Shown here: one piece after another, positions 15,911 to 23,439 of the stretch | Layout of the letters: every line of letters starts with the position of its first letter | Numbering within the stretch: position 1 is the stretch's first letter | NCBI GenBank assembly: GCA_017477035.1 | Contig: JAFUXW010000117.1 | Location: 1 to 29,640, forward strand | Direction: 5' to 3' | Length of the DNA stretch: 29,640 nt | Source: Alphaproteobacteria bacterium | GTDB taxonomy: Bacteria; Pseudomonadota; Alphaproteobacteria; RF32; CAG-239 | Notes under the pieces: model-generated | The model's database searches: none | The model's input: the letters and a program-made list of their open reading frames with translations, nothing else | Told to the model about the DNA's origin: nothing | Made by a program: the position numbers and the translations under genes

Positions 15911-15937
15911 AGATTATGTGAAAAAATCACATAATCT
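15911..15937. promoter_or_regulatory. 11-bp perfect inverted repeat next to the promoter
   Basis: AGATTATGTGA/TCACATAATCT around AAAAA, one base upstream of the RloA-type -35 box. It is followed by a T-rich run on the + strand and so looks like a terminator, but no + strand gene ends here. It lies between divergent genes, which favours an operator; an attenuator is possible. Confidence 0.55.
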
Positions 15938-16041
15938 TTAATTTTTTACTCAAATTCGAGATTTTTTCAAGAAAATAGCTTCTTTCACTGGACTTTCGTT
16001 GAAATCCAAGCATTGGTTGTGTTGTAACGAAAGGAAATACA

Positions 16042-16347
16042 ATGAAAAAAGTTAAGATTTATCTGGTCCGGAAGCCCTCAGATATTGACGAAGTGATGGA
16101 ATTATGCCGGCGCTATAACGCACAGGCCGAAGAAGTGACGGTGGTAGAAACGGTCAACCAGCCTCCGGTCTGGTATGATGCAGTATGCCGAGCGCCGCTC
16201 GACGATTACATCTTTTTATCCGGCAAAGGCGGTTATGATGATGAAAACCACCGCCAAGTAGTTGCCTTAAAATGCCAAGGCAAGCCAACACTTTACGTTG
16301 ACCCGTCCGGTTCCTCCTACTGCCGATACATGGGGATTGAACTATGA
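16042..16347 (+). CDS. Hypothetical protein, 101 residues
   Basis: Not recognised. It alternates short beta and alpha patterns (VKIYLVRK, DEVMELCRRY, EEVTVVETV) and contains DDYIFLSGKGGYDDEN, suggesting a small alpha/beta fold. GAAAGGA lies 7 bases before the ATG. Its stop overlaps the next gene's start (ATGA), so the two are translationally coupled. Its GC content is higher than that of the cargo. No trace of it remains in front of the broken partner at 105-316. Confidence 0.75.
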   Translation: MKKVKIYLVRKPSDIDEVMELCRRYNAQAEEVTVVETVNQPPVWYDAVCRAPLDDYIFLSGKGGYDDENHRQVVALKCQGKPTLYVDPSGSSYCRYMGIEL

Positions 16348-16607
16348 AAATGTGTAAATATGAAAATATCAAGCCGAGCAACCGGACAAACTTTGTGATG
16401 GTTTATTATCATGCCGGTCGCACATTAACTCAAATCGAAACTTTATTAAAAAAGACCTACGGTAATCCGCTACCGGTCAGACCTCGCGACCGCCTCAACC
16501 GTTTACAATTCAAACTCGAACAAATGACCGCCCGGTATAAACAGTGCCAAGAAGATTTGAAAGCTGAGTATCAAGCCCGCAAATCAAGTGAATCTAAAAA
16601 CGCCTGA
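16344..16607 (+). CDS. Hypothetical protein, 87 residues
   Basis: Intact version of the gene broken at 105-316. Basic and helical: a GRTLTQIETLLKK helix, PLPVRPRDRLNRL, then a charged coiled C-terminus. This could be a small DNA-binding or phage regulatory protein; I do not recognise it. It overlaps the 101-residue gene by 4 bp and the convergent phosphatase gene by 37 bp. Confidence 0.75.
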   Translation: MKMCKYENIKPSNRTNFVMVYYHAGRTLTQIETLLKKTYGNPLPVRPRDRLNRLQFKLEQMTARYKQCQEDLKAEYQARKSSESKNA

Positions 16608-17035
16608 CAGCCCTCGTAAATGTCCCAGTAACTCTCGTCAAAATTGCCGGTATACCAAGGGTCGCGAATATTGCGCGGATTATTGGTAAAATCAAGCAAG
16701 CGGTGGATTTTGTGTTCCGTATCCGGACCGACGAGCGATTGAATGTCCTCGATGTTGCTGTCGTCCATCGCCAAAATATAGTCATAATAAGCATAATCGC
16801 GCGGACGAATTTGCCGCGAATAATGCTCCTCAAACGGAATTTGCATGGCTTTCAGCTTATCGCGGGTACCGTGATGAATACCGGCGTGGCACATCTCGTT
16901 GAAACGCTCGGTAGCGGCAGAATCAATATAAAACTGCTCCGATAAGCCCTTTTCGGCGACCATTTGCTTAAACACAAACTCCGCCATCGGCGACCGACAA
17001 ATATTCCCCAAACATACAAACAAAACTTTGATCAT
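16411..17035. repeat. Flank repeat A, right copy
   Basis: Partner of 120-744. The repeat stops at the phosphatase start codon on one side and fades inside the 87-codon gene on the other. Confidence 0.85.
16571..17035 (-). CDS. Low-molecular-weight protein-tyrosine phosphatase, copy 2
   Basis: 154 residues with CLGNICRS and DPWYTGNF as in copy 1, plus a two-residue extension (Arg-Ala). AAAGG sits 7 bases before ATG 17035; the upstream ATG at 17050 has no better site. Sixteen differences from copy 1 all fall within the first 110 residues. Unlike copy 1 it is insulated from upstream cargo by the terminator at 17089-17120. The signature sites are intact, so both copies should be active. Confidence 0.92.
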   Translation of the reverse strand: MIKVLFVCLGNICRSPMAEFVFKQMVAEKGLSEQFYIDSAATERFNEMCHAGIHHGTRDKLKAMQIPFEEHYSRQIRPRDYAYYDYILAMDDSNIEDIQSLVGPDTEHKIHRLLDFTNNPRNIRDPWYTGNFDESYWDIYEGCQAFLDSLDLRA

Positions 17036-17088
17036 TAGATTACCTTTCATAACGATGCAGACTATGTAATTTCTCTGAAAAAAGCAAT

Positions 17089-17120
17089 AAAAAACTCCCT
17101 CATATAAAAATATGAGAGAG
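17089..17120 (-). terminator. Intrinsic terminator of the small HNH-like gene
   Basis: On the minus strand an 11-bp stem with one mismatch (17110-17120 with 17095-17105) is followed directly by TTTTTT (17094-17089). It lies 21 bp after the stop codon and separates the phosphatase from cargo 2. Confidence 0.8.
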
Positions 17121-17141
17121 CTATTGTATTTGCAAAAAAGC

Positions 17142-17438
17142 CTATGGTATTCTTACCAAATCTTTTTCATCAACATTGAAAATTTTGGAATTTTCAGGGT
17201 TATTGCACTCGTAGCAAATAGGCGTAATGTATAATCCAGGAAGTCTATACCATTTACCATCACTACGTTGTTCAACCTTTTGAACATGCCCTCCACATAA
17301 ATCTGTTGTATATTTTCCACAGTTTCTACAGTATGTGGCCGGTTTTCCTGTTCTCTTTTCCCAAAAATCAAGCCAGCAACTATATTGTGATGGACAATTT
17401 TCATTGTATGGCTGGATTGCATTAATAACTTTTACCAT
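17142..17438 (-). CDS. Small HNH-like zinc-binding protein
   Basis: 98 residues. Cys37/Cys40, a GGHV block with His51, then PICYECNN with Cys75/Cys78: the spacing of a treble-clef HNH fold. Small proteins with GGHV and a C-terminal CxxCNN occur widely in mobile regions; their function is not established and the catalytic set is minimal. AAGGAA precedes the ATG. It has its own terminator and a long structured upstream region, and diverges from the type I operon. Confidence 0.75.
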   Translation of the reverse strand: MVKVINAIQPYNENCPSQYSCWLDFWEKRTGKPATYCRNCGKYTTDLCGGHVQKVEQRSDGKWYRLPGLYITPICYECNNPENSKIFNVDEKDLVRIP

Positions 17439-17461
17439 TGGTAAAATTCCTTATTTAAGAA

Positions 17462-17599
17462 GTGGTATTTCGGTCTAATACCACAAAAGTTCTTGTTGAC
17501 TTCTCTTAAAAAGGTGTTATAGAATGATATTTGCAATAAGGGTCATTCTATTGACCGAACCTTTTTAAAAGGAGCCACTCCTTTCGGAACGACTCCTTT
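17462..17599 (-). promoter_or_regulatory. Structured region upstream of the small HNH-like gene
   Basis: Several stems: 17462-17469/17477-17484 (8 bp); 17519-17527/17543-17551 (9 bp) enclosed by 17508-17515/17559-17566 (8 bp); and 17568-17574, which can pair with 17578-17584 or with 17593-17599. The alternative pairings recall an attenuator or leader RNA of the leftward gene. No convincing promoter boxes were found inside. The rest of the 323-bp gap up to 17701 shows nothing else. Confidence 0.45.
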
Positions 17600-17701
17600 A
17601 TATTATTTAAAATCGTGAGTGTCAAGAGTTAATTTTATGTTAAAATAAAGTTTTGATATTTACAAAATATAAAGTTGGTATTCAAATACTCAAAAAAGAT
17701 A

Positions 17702-17730
17702 TTGACATTTTATTTTAAATATGGTATATA
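17702..17730 (+). promoter_or_regulatory. Promoter of the type I restriction-modification operon
   Basis: TTGACA (17702-17707), 17-bp spacer, TATATA (17725-17730): a consensus sigma-70 promoter, 31 bp before the first ATG. Confidence 0.85.
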
Positions 17731-17760
17731 GCGCTTATCATATTAATAGGAGCGCTATAT
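17726..17760 (+). promoter_or_regulatory. Inverted-repeat operator over the -10 box and start region
   Basis: Perfect 10-bp arms ATATAGCGCT (17726-17735) and AGCGCTATAT (17751-17760). The left arm covers the -10 box and ends just before the expected transcription start; the right arm lies between the ribosome site and the ATG. The left arm should not be in the RNA, so a DNA-bound repressor fits better than an RNA switch. Confidence 0.65.
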
Positions 17761-17761
17761 C

Positions 17762-19378
17762 ATGAGAGATACTCAATCATTTGAGAATGCTATCCGGGCG
17801 TTTGATTGTTTAAGAGGACTTGTGAATAACAATCAAGAAGATGCCGCTATATATATTGTCAAAGAATTACAAAAGATGTTTCCATCCACAGTTTACGAAA
17901 ATGAATTGTGGGTAGAATGTGAAAAATTGTCTCATCGGTTAGATTTATCTGTCCCTTTTATAAACCGACAGGCTTTAATGTCGGCATTCCATTTTATAAC
18001 CGGTGATATTGATTATGAGATATTGTTAGCACTAAAGGAAAGGTATACAAACAGAACTCCTTGTACGTCATTTTTATTAAAAACATTCTTTGATCTTGTA
18101 ATGCGAAATATAAAAAATCCCGGTGACACAATGTTAATACCAGAAGGCGAAAAGTTTGCGCCCTATTTGACATCAATTGTTGAGAACGACATAAATTGCC
18201 GATATACCATAACAACAGCCAGAAAATTTGAATATGTTTTGCTTACAGAAATATTTAAGGAGCAAAGAAACGTTCAAATAATACAAGGACAAATATATGA
18301 ACCTGGATTTATCAACGAAAAGTTTGACACTATTTTAAGCGTTCCAAACTACGGAACAAGTTCTTCTTTCAATAGAGATAACCAATTTATGTGCAAAGAA
18401 TATGACCTTATAGCCACAGAAAATTTATTGTTGCACCTTTCTCCGGTTGGTAAACTTATTATTTTACTTCCGGCTCGCGTTACTTTTGCGGCTGGTCGGG
18501 TTAAAGATTTCAGGCGTTTTATCCAGCAGTCTTATTCACTTGATGAAATAGCAGAATTACCTGTTGGAGTTCTATCTAATACCGGTGTCAAAACATTTTT
18601 ATTCACCATTTCGGCAAAAGGTAATGAAGATACTTCAATTAAGCGCTATGTTTTTGAGAATGATAATCCGGTTAATCGCCGCTTAGGAAGTTTATCGCTT
18701 AAATTACAGGATGAAACCTTTATTATGCCGGAAGAACTAGATGCTCTTGGCGATTGGAACGTAGATAAAATTTTTGCCTCACAAGATGATGATTGGACAC
18801 AATATCAAAATTCATCGGTCAGGAAGATACCATTAAAAGATGTTGCAGAAATTTTTAGAGGTAAAGCTATCACTGAAAAAAATCCAACTGGCTCCATTGG
18901 TGTTGTAAATATATCTAACATTTTAGAGTACGATATTGATTACAATTCACTTGATCATCTTGACGAGCAAGAACGTCGTGTAGCAAATTATATTCTCAAG
19001 ACTGATGATTTACTCTTACCGGCACGTGGAACTGCTATCCGGACTGCTGTATTCAATGAGCAGACATATCCTTGTATTGCCTCATCAAATTTAATCGTTA
19101 TCAGACCAAAATCTGGTGCATTATCTGGAACGTACCTAAAATTATTTCTGGACAGCGCTATCGGTAAAAAGCTGATTAAATCAACTCAACAAGGCACTGC
19201 AGTTATGAATATTAGCTACCGGGACCTTGAAAATATTGAGATTCCTTATCTTCCGTTTGAAAAGCAAATAGAAATAGCTAAAAAATACCAAGATGGCCTC
19301 GCAAAATACCAAGAAACGATATCTTCTGCTGAAGAAAAATGGCAAGATACGGTAAGAGAATTAGAACAAAATTTATAG
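17762..19378 (+). CDS. Inactive N6-methylase domain fused to a type I specificity (TRD) domain
   Basis: 538 residues. Residues about 90-290 follow the layout of type I N6-adenine methylases, but motif I is lost (TMLIPEGEKFAPY where DPxxGxGG is expected) and motif IV reads SVPNYG (193-198) instead of NPPF/Y. Residues 350-530 look like one HsdS half: TRD beginning IPLKDVAEIFRG, LLPARGTAI, then the coiled ending LPFEKQIEIAKKYQ. So it should neither bind SAM normally nor methylate, but could recognise DNA. First gene of the operon, 9 bp before the first HsdM. It may supply extra specificity or act as a regulatory subunit; inference. Confidence 0.8.
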   Translation: MRDTQSFENAIRAFDCLRGLVNNNQEDAAIYIVKELQKMFPSTVYENELWVECEKLSHRLDLSVPFINRQALMSAFHFITGDIDYEILLALKERYTNRTPCTSFLLKTFFDLVMRNIKNPGDTMLIPEGEKFAPYLTSIVENDINCRYTITTARKFEYVLLTEIFKEQRNVQIIQGQIYEPGFINEKFDTILSVPNYGTSSSFNRDNQFMCKEYDLIATENLLLHLSPVGKLIILLPARVTFAAGRVKDFRRFIQQSYSLDEIAELPVGVLSNTGVKTFLFTISAKGNEDTSIKRYVFENDNPVNRRLGSLSLKLQDETFIMPEELDALGDWNVDKIFASQDDDWTQYQNSSVRKIPLKDVAEIFRGKAITEKNPTGSIGVVNISNILEYDIDYNSLDHLDEQERRVANYILKTDDLLLPARGTAIRTAVFNEQTYPCIASSNLIVIRPKSGALSGTYLKLFLDSAIGKKLIKSTQQGTAVMNISYRDLENIEIPYLPFEKQIEIAKKYQDGLAKYQETISSAEEKWQDTVRELEQNL

Positions 19379-19387
19379 GACTAGAAT

Positions 19388-20893
19388 ATGACTAAAGCAG
19401 TAACAGAAGAAACCACAAGTCAAAAGCTTTTCTCCCATCTATTTGAAGCATGCAATATTCTGCGTGGTCCAATTAATCAAGACGAATATAAAAGCTATGT
19501 TACTCCGATTTTGTTTTTCAAACGTATTTCGGATGTTTATGACGAAGAAACGCAGGAGGACTTAGAAGCCTCCGGTGGTGATGAAGAATTTGCTTCATTT
19601 GCTGAAAACCACCGCTTTATCATTCCAGAGAATTGTCACTGGAACGATGTTAGAGAAAAAACGCATAATATCGGCTCTGCTATAATTAATGCGATGACAG
19701 GCATTGAGCGTGCCAATCCAAAAACCTTATCTGGTGTGTTCAGTAGCTTTGATGATGCCAACTGGGCTGATAAGAGCAAACTTTCTGATGAACGCCTAAA
19801 AGACTTAGTTGAGCACATGTCTAAAATAAAAGTCGGCAATAAAAACTACTCCGATGATGTTATGGGCGATAGTTATGAATACCTCATCAAGAAATTTGCG
19901 GATATGTCAAAGAAAAATGCGGGAGAATTTTATACCCCACGTTCTATTGTGAAATTGCTGATTAACTTTATTAAACCGCAAGATGGTGACACTGTTTATG
20001 ATGGTGCTATGGGAACCGGCGGTATGTTAATTGAAGCTATACGCCATATGAAGCATACCCAAAGCTCTTATGGTAAAATTTATGGCCAAGAAAAAAATCT
20101 GGCAACTTCTGCCATCGGTCGAATGAATTTATTTTTGCATGGTGCCAGAGATTTTAATGTCGTTCAGGGAGATACTTTAAGAAATCCTGGATTTTTAAAG
20201 CGTGGGAGTTTGCAAACTTTTGACTGCGTCATTGCGAATCCGCCGTTTTCACTTAAAAATTGGGGTGCGGAAGCGTTTTCTTCTGATATATATGGTCGTA
20301 ATATCTGGGGATGTCCGAGTGATTCATGTGCTGACTTTGCTTGGTTGCAACACATGGTTTCTTCAATGGATCCGAAAAATGGTCGATGCGCCATTATTTT
20401 ACCGCAAGGTGTTCTGTTCCATGGTGGTAAAGATGGTGAAATGCGGCAAAAATTGGTAGAATCTGATAAACTTGAAGCCATAGTTACCTTTGTCAGTGGT
20501 GTATTTTACAGCACCGGTGTTTCCGCTTGTGCTTTAATTCTGAATAACAATAAACCGGCCGAACATAAAAACAAAATATGCCTGATTGATGCTTCCAATA
20601 TTTATACACCGAAGCGCGCTCAAAACATTATGACCGATGATGATATTCAACAAATGTGCGACCTTTATGCTGATTACAAAGATGTGATTGAAAAGTGTAA
20701 AATTGTAACACTGGATGATATCAAAGCCAAAGATTATACACTTTCGGTAAATTCCTATATTGAAAAAAAACAGCAAGAAACAATTGATCCGGCTGTTGTC
20801 AAAAAAGAATTTTTAGAAGCATTAAGCGATGTTACAACGGCGGAAGATAAATTAAAACGGTTGCTTATTGAGGGAGGATATATCCATGAGTAG
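19388..20893 (+). CDS. hsdM: Type I methyltransferase subunit HsdM, first paralogue
   Basis: 501 residues. N-terminal HsdM_N helical domain (YVTPILFFKRISDVYDEE), EFYTPRSIVKLL entry motif, SAM motif I DGAMGTGG (205-212) and motif IV NPPF (284-287) are all intact, so it should be an active adenine methylase. It forms a complex with HsdS. The start ATG follows the fusion gene by 9 bp; the stop overlaps the second HsdM start (ATGAGTAG). Clearly related to the next gene but far diverged. Confidence 0.95.
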   Translation: MTKAVTEETTSQKLFSHLFEACNILRGPINQDEYKSYVTPILFFKRISDVYDEETQEDLEASGGDEEFASFAENHRFIIPENCHWNDVREKTHNIGSAIINAMTGIERANPKTLSGVFSSFDDANWADKSKLSDERLKDLVEHMSKIKVGNKNYSDDVMGDSYEYLIKKFADMSKKNAGEFYTPRSIVKLLINFIKPQDGDTVYDGAMGTGGMLIEAIRHMKHTQSSYGKIYGQEKNLATSAIGRMNLFLHGARDFNVVQGDTLRNPGFLKRGSLQTFDCVIANPPFSLKNWGAEAFSSDIYGRNIWGCPSDSCADFAWLQHMVSSMDPKNGRCAIILPQGVLFHGGKDGEMRQKLVESDKLEAIVTFVSGVFYSTGVSACALILNNNKPAEHKNKICLIDASNIYTPKRAQNIMTDDDIQQMCDLYADYKDVIEKCKIVTLDDIKAKDYTLSVNSYIEKKQQETIDPAVVKKEFLEALSDVTTAEDKLKRLLIEGGYIHE

Positions 20894-22364
20894 AATTAGT
20901 TTAGAAGAATTAGAAAGCTATTTATGGTCCTCGGCCGTTTTGCTCCGGACGCATATTGATGCCGGTGCTTATAAACAATACATTTTCCCGTTACTATTTT
21001 TTAAGCGCATTTGCGATGTTTATGATGAAGAATGTGCGCAGATTTTGAAAGAATATGGTGAAGAAGCACTCGCTTGGGAAGAATACCATCGCTTTATTGT
21101 TCCAGAGGGACATCATTGGAAAGATGTGCGTTCTGTTTCATCAAATGTCGGAGTTGCTATTGTGCGTGCCTTACAAGCAATAGAAAAAGCCAACACCGAA
21201 AAATTACATGGTGTTTTCGGTAATGCGGCCTGGACCAATAAAAATCGTCTGCCGGATACCTTGTTAAAAGATTTAATTGAGCATTTTAGCAGTAAAACAC
21301 TTTCTATTGCTAATTGCCCGGAAGATGAACTTGGTCAAGGTTATGAATACCTAATTAAAAAATTTGCTGATGATAGCGGCCATACGGCACAAGAGTTTTA
21401 TACCAACAGAACTGTTGTTCATTTGATGACCGAAATATTAAAGCCAAAATCCGGTGAGTCCGTTTATGACCCAACATGCGGTAGTGCCGGTATGCTGATT
21501 TCTTGTGTTTCACATTTGCAAAAGTTAGGACAAGAATGGCGCAATGTTAAATTGTACGGACAAGAAATTACACAATTAACTGCCGCCATCGGAAAAATGA
21601 ACCTCTTTTTGCATGGTATCAAAGATTTTCAGATTGTTAACGATGATACTCTCAAAAATCCAGCATTTATAGAACGTGGAGAGCTCAAAAGGTTTGATGT
21701 GGTTTTAGCCAATCCGCCATATTCCATCAAACAATGGGATAGAACTGCATTTGAAAATGACAAGTGGGGCCGCAATATTTTAGGAACGCCACCGCAAGGT
21801 CGTGCTGACTATGCGTTTTTCCAACATATTATCAAAAGTATGGATAAAAAGACAGGCCGTTGTGCAATTTTGTTCCCGCATGGCGTATTATTCCGTCAGG
21901 AAGAAAAAGATTTGCGCGAAAACTTGGTAAAAATGGATATTTTGGAGTGTATCATTGGTTTAGGACCGAATTTATTTTACAATTCTCCGATGGAAGCCTG
22001 CATTGTAATCTGCAAAATGAAAAAAGAACCGGAAAAAGCCGGAAAAGTTTTATTTATCAATGCTGTCAATGACGTAGCCAGAAAAAATGCTCAAAGTTAT
22101 TTGGAAAACGAGCATATCAATAAAATAACCAGCGCATACGAAAATTATCGTGATGTGGAGGGATTTGCCAAAGTTGCCACCATTAAGGATATTGCCACTA
22201 ATAACTACTCTTTGAGTATTCCGCTTTATGCCCGAGAACAGCAAACAGAAGATAAAGTTGAAGAACTTTCGTTGTCAAACAGCTGTACCGACTGGCAAAC
22301 ATCTTCGCAAGAAATGCGAAATTGCTATAATACATTAACCTCAATGTTGAGTAAGGAGGCATAA
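20886..22364 (+). CDS. hsdM: Type I methyltransferase subunit HsdM, second paralogue
   Basis: 492 residues from ATG 20886, which has GGGAGG 9 bases upstream; a TTG at 20868 is less likely. It has EFYTNRTVVHLM, motif I DPTCGSAG (195-202) and motif IV NPPY (276-279): intact, and nearer to the textbook HsdM than the first paralogue. One gene overlaps the other by 8 bp. EcoKI-type enzymes hold two identical HsdM per HsdS; two diverged copies point to an M-M' heterodimer or to two separate complexes. Confidence 0.95.
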   Translation: MSRISLEELESYLWSSAVLLRTHIDAGAYKQYIFPLLFFKRICDVYDEECAQILKEYGEEALAWEEYHRFIVPEGHHWKDVRSVSSNVGVAIVRALQAIEKANTEKLHGVFGNAAWTNKNRLPDTLLKDLIEHFSSKTLSIANCPEDELGQGYEYLIKKFADDSGHTAQEFYTNRTVVHLMTEILKPKSGESVYDPTCGSAGMLISCVSHLQKLGQEWRNVKLYGQEITQLTAAIGKMNLFLHGIKDFQIVNDDTLKNPAFIERGELKRFDVVLANPPYSIKQWDRTAFENDKWGRNILGTPPQGRADYAFFQHIIKSMDKKTGRCAILFPHGVLFRQEEKDLRENLVKMDILECIIGLGPNLFYNSPMEACIVICKMKKEPEKAGKVLFINAVNDVARKNAQSYLENEHINKITSAYENYRDVEGFAKVATIKDIATNNYSLSIPLYAREQQTEDKVEELSLSNSCTDWQTSSQEMRNCYNTLTSMLSKEA

Positions 22365-22365
22365 G

Positions 22366-23427
22366 ATGGTAAAATTAGGTGAAGTTGCAAAAGAGCGCCG
22401 CGAAAACATTAAAATAGATAAAGCCAATATGCCGATTGTTGGTTTAGAGCATCTTATTCCTCAGCAAGTGCAGCTGACGGAATGGAGTAACGATGCGGAT
22501 AATACGTTTACGAAATTGTTTCATAAAGGAGATGTTTTATTCGGTCGCCGGAGAGCTTATCTGAAAAAAGCGTCTCTTGCACCATTTGATGGAATATGCT
22601 CCGGTGATATTACCGTTATTGCTCCAATTGAAGATAAAATTGCACCGGAACTTTTGCCTTTTATCATCCAAAATGATGCTTTCTTTGATTATGCCGTTGA
22701 AAAATCAGCCGGATCACTTTCTCCCCGCGTAAAATGGGAGCACCTGAAAAATTATGAATTTGAATTGCCGGGATTGGAGGAACAGCGGAAATTGGCCAAA
22801 ATACTGTGGGCAGCCGAGGAAACCAAACAAGCCTATAAAACTTTGCTTCAAAAAACAGATGAGATAATCAAAGTTAGATTTATTGAAATGTTCGGATTCC
22901 TTTACGGAAAAGATGAACCAAAATGGGAAAAATACAATTTTAATCAAATAATATCAGATGCGTCAAAGTTTGGTAAAAAAATACCTAAAGACGATTACTT
23001 GGAAGAAGGCACATACGCTATTGTAGACCAGAGCCAAAATTATATAGCCGGATATACGAACACAAGTGATGGTATTTACACTGATATACCTGCTATTATT
23101 TTTGGCGATCATACTCGTTGTTTCAAATATATAAATTTCCCTTTCTTTCTCGGAGCAGATGGTGTAAAACTTTTAAAAACCAAGAAAAAAAATGTGAATT
23201 ATATTTTTTTAATTGAAGAATTAAAACAAATTCCAGTTCCAAATATGGGATATAATCGACACTTTAGATTCTTAAGTGAATTTCCTATATATCTCCCATC
23301 ATTTGATCTTCAAAGTGAATTTGCAGATTTTGTTCAGCAAGTGGATCAATCTAAGCAACAGCTACTAACATCTTTAGATAGCTTGAACGCTACTATGCGT
23401 GCGTTGAGTAACGAGAATTTGAAATAA
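22366..23427 (+). CDS. hsdS: Type I specificity subunit HsdS
   Basis: 353 residues. Two target-recognition domains: 1 to about 150, ending in the conserved LPGLEEQRKLAKIL, and about 180-325, ending LPSFDLQSEFADFV, each followed by a helical spacer. This is a complete, slightly short two-TRD subunit that defines a bipartite site. AAGGAGG lies before the ATG, one base after the HsdM stop. The second TRD region is AT-richer than the first, as expected if TRDs are exchanged. Confidence 0.93.
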   Translation: MVKLGEVAKERRENIKIDKANMPIVGLEHLIPQQVQLTEWSNDADNTFTKLFHKGDVLFGRRRAYLKKASLAPFDGICSGDITVIAPIEDKIAPELLPFIIQNDAFFDYAVEKSAGSLSPRVKWEHLKNYEFELPGLEEQRKLAKILWAAEETKQAYKTLLQKTDEIIKVRFIEMFGFLYGKDEPKWEKYNFNQIISDASKFGKKIPKDDYLEEGTYAIVDQSQNYIAGYTNTSDGIYTDIPAIIFGDHTRCFKYINFPFFLGADGVKLLKTKKKNVNYIFLIEELKQIPVPNMGYNRHFRFLSEFPIYLPSFDLQSEFADFVQQVDQSKQQLLTSLDSLNATMRALSNENLK

Positions 23428-23439
23428 GGAGATATGACA

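Noticed and set aside
15911..15937. Terminator of a rightward gene
   Set aside because: No gene on the + strand ends nearby; the hairpin lies between two divergent starts.
20164..20481. Leftward 105-codon frame inside the first HsdM
   Set aside because: Shadow of a strongly conserved gene on the other strand.
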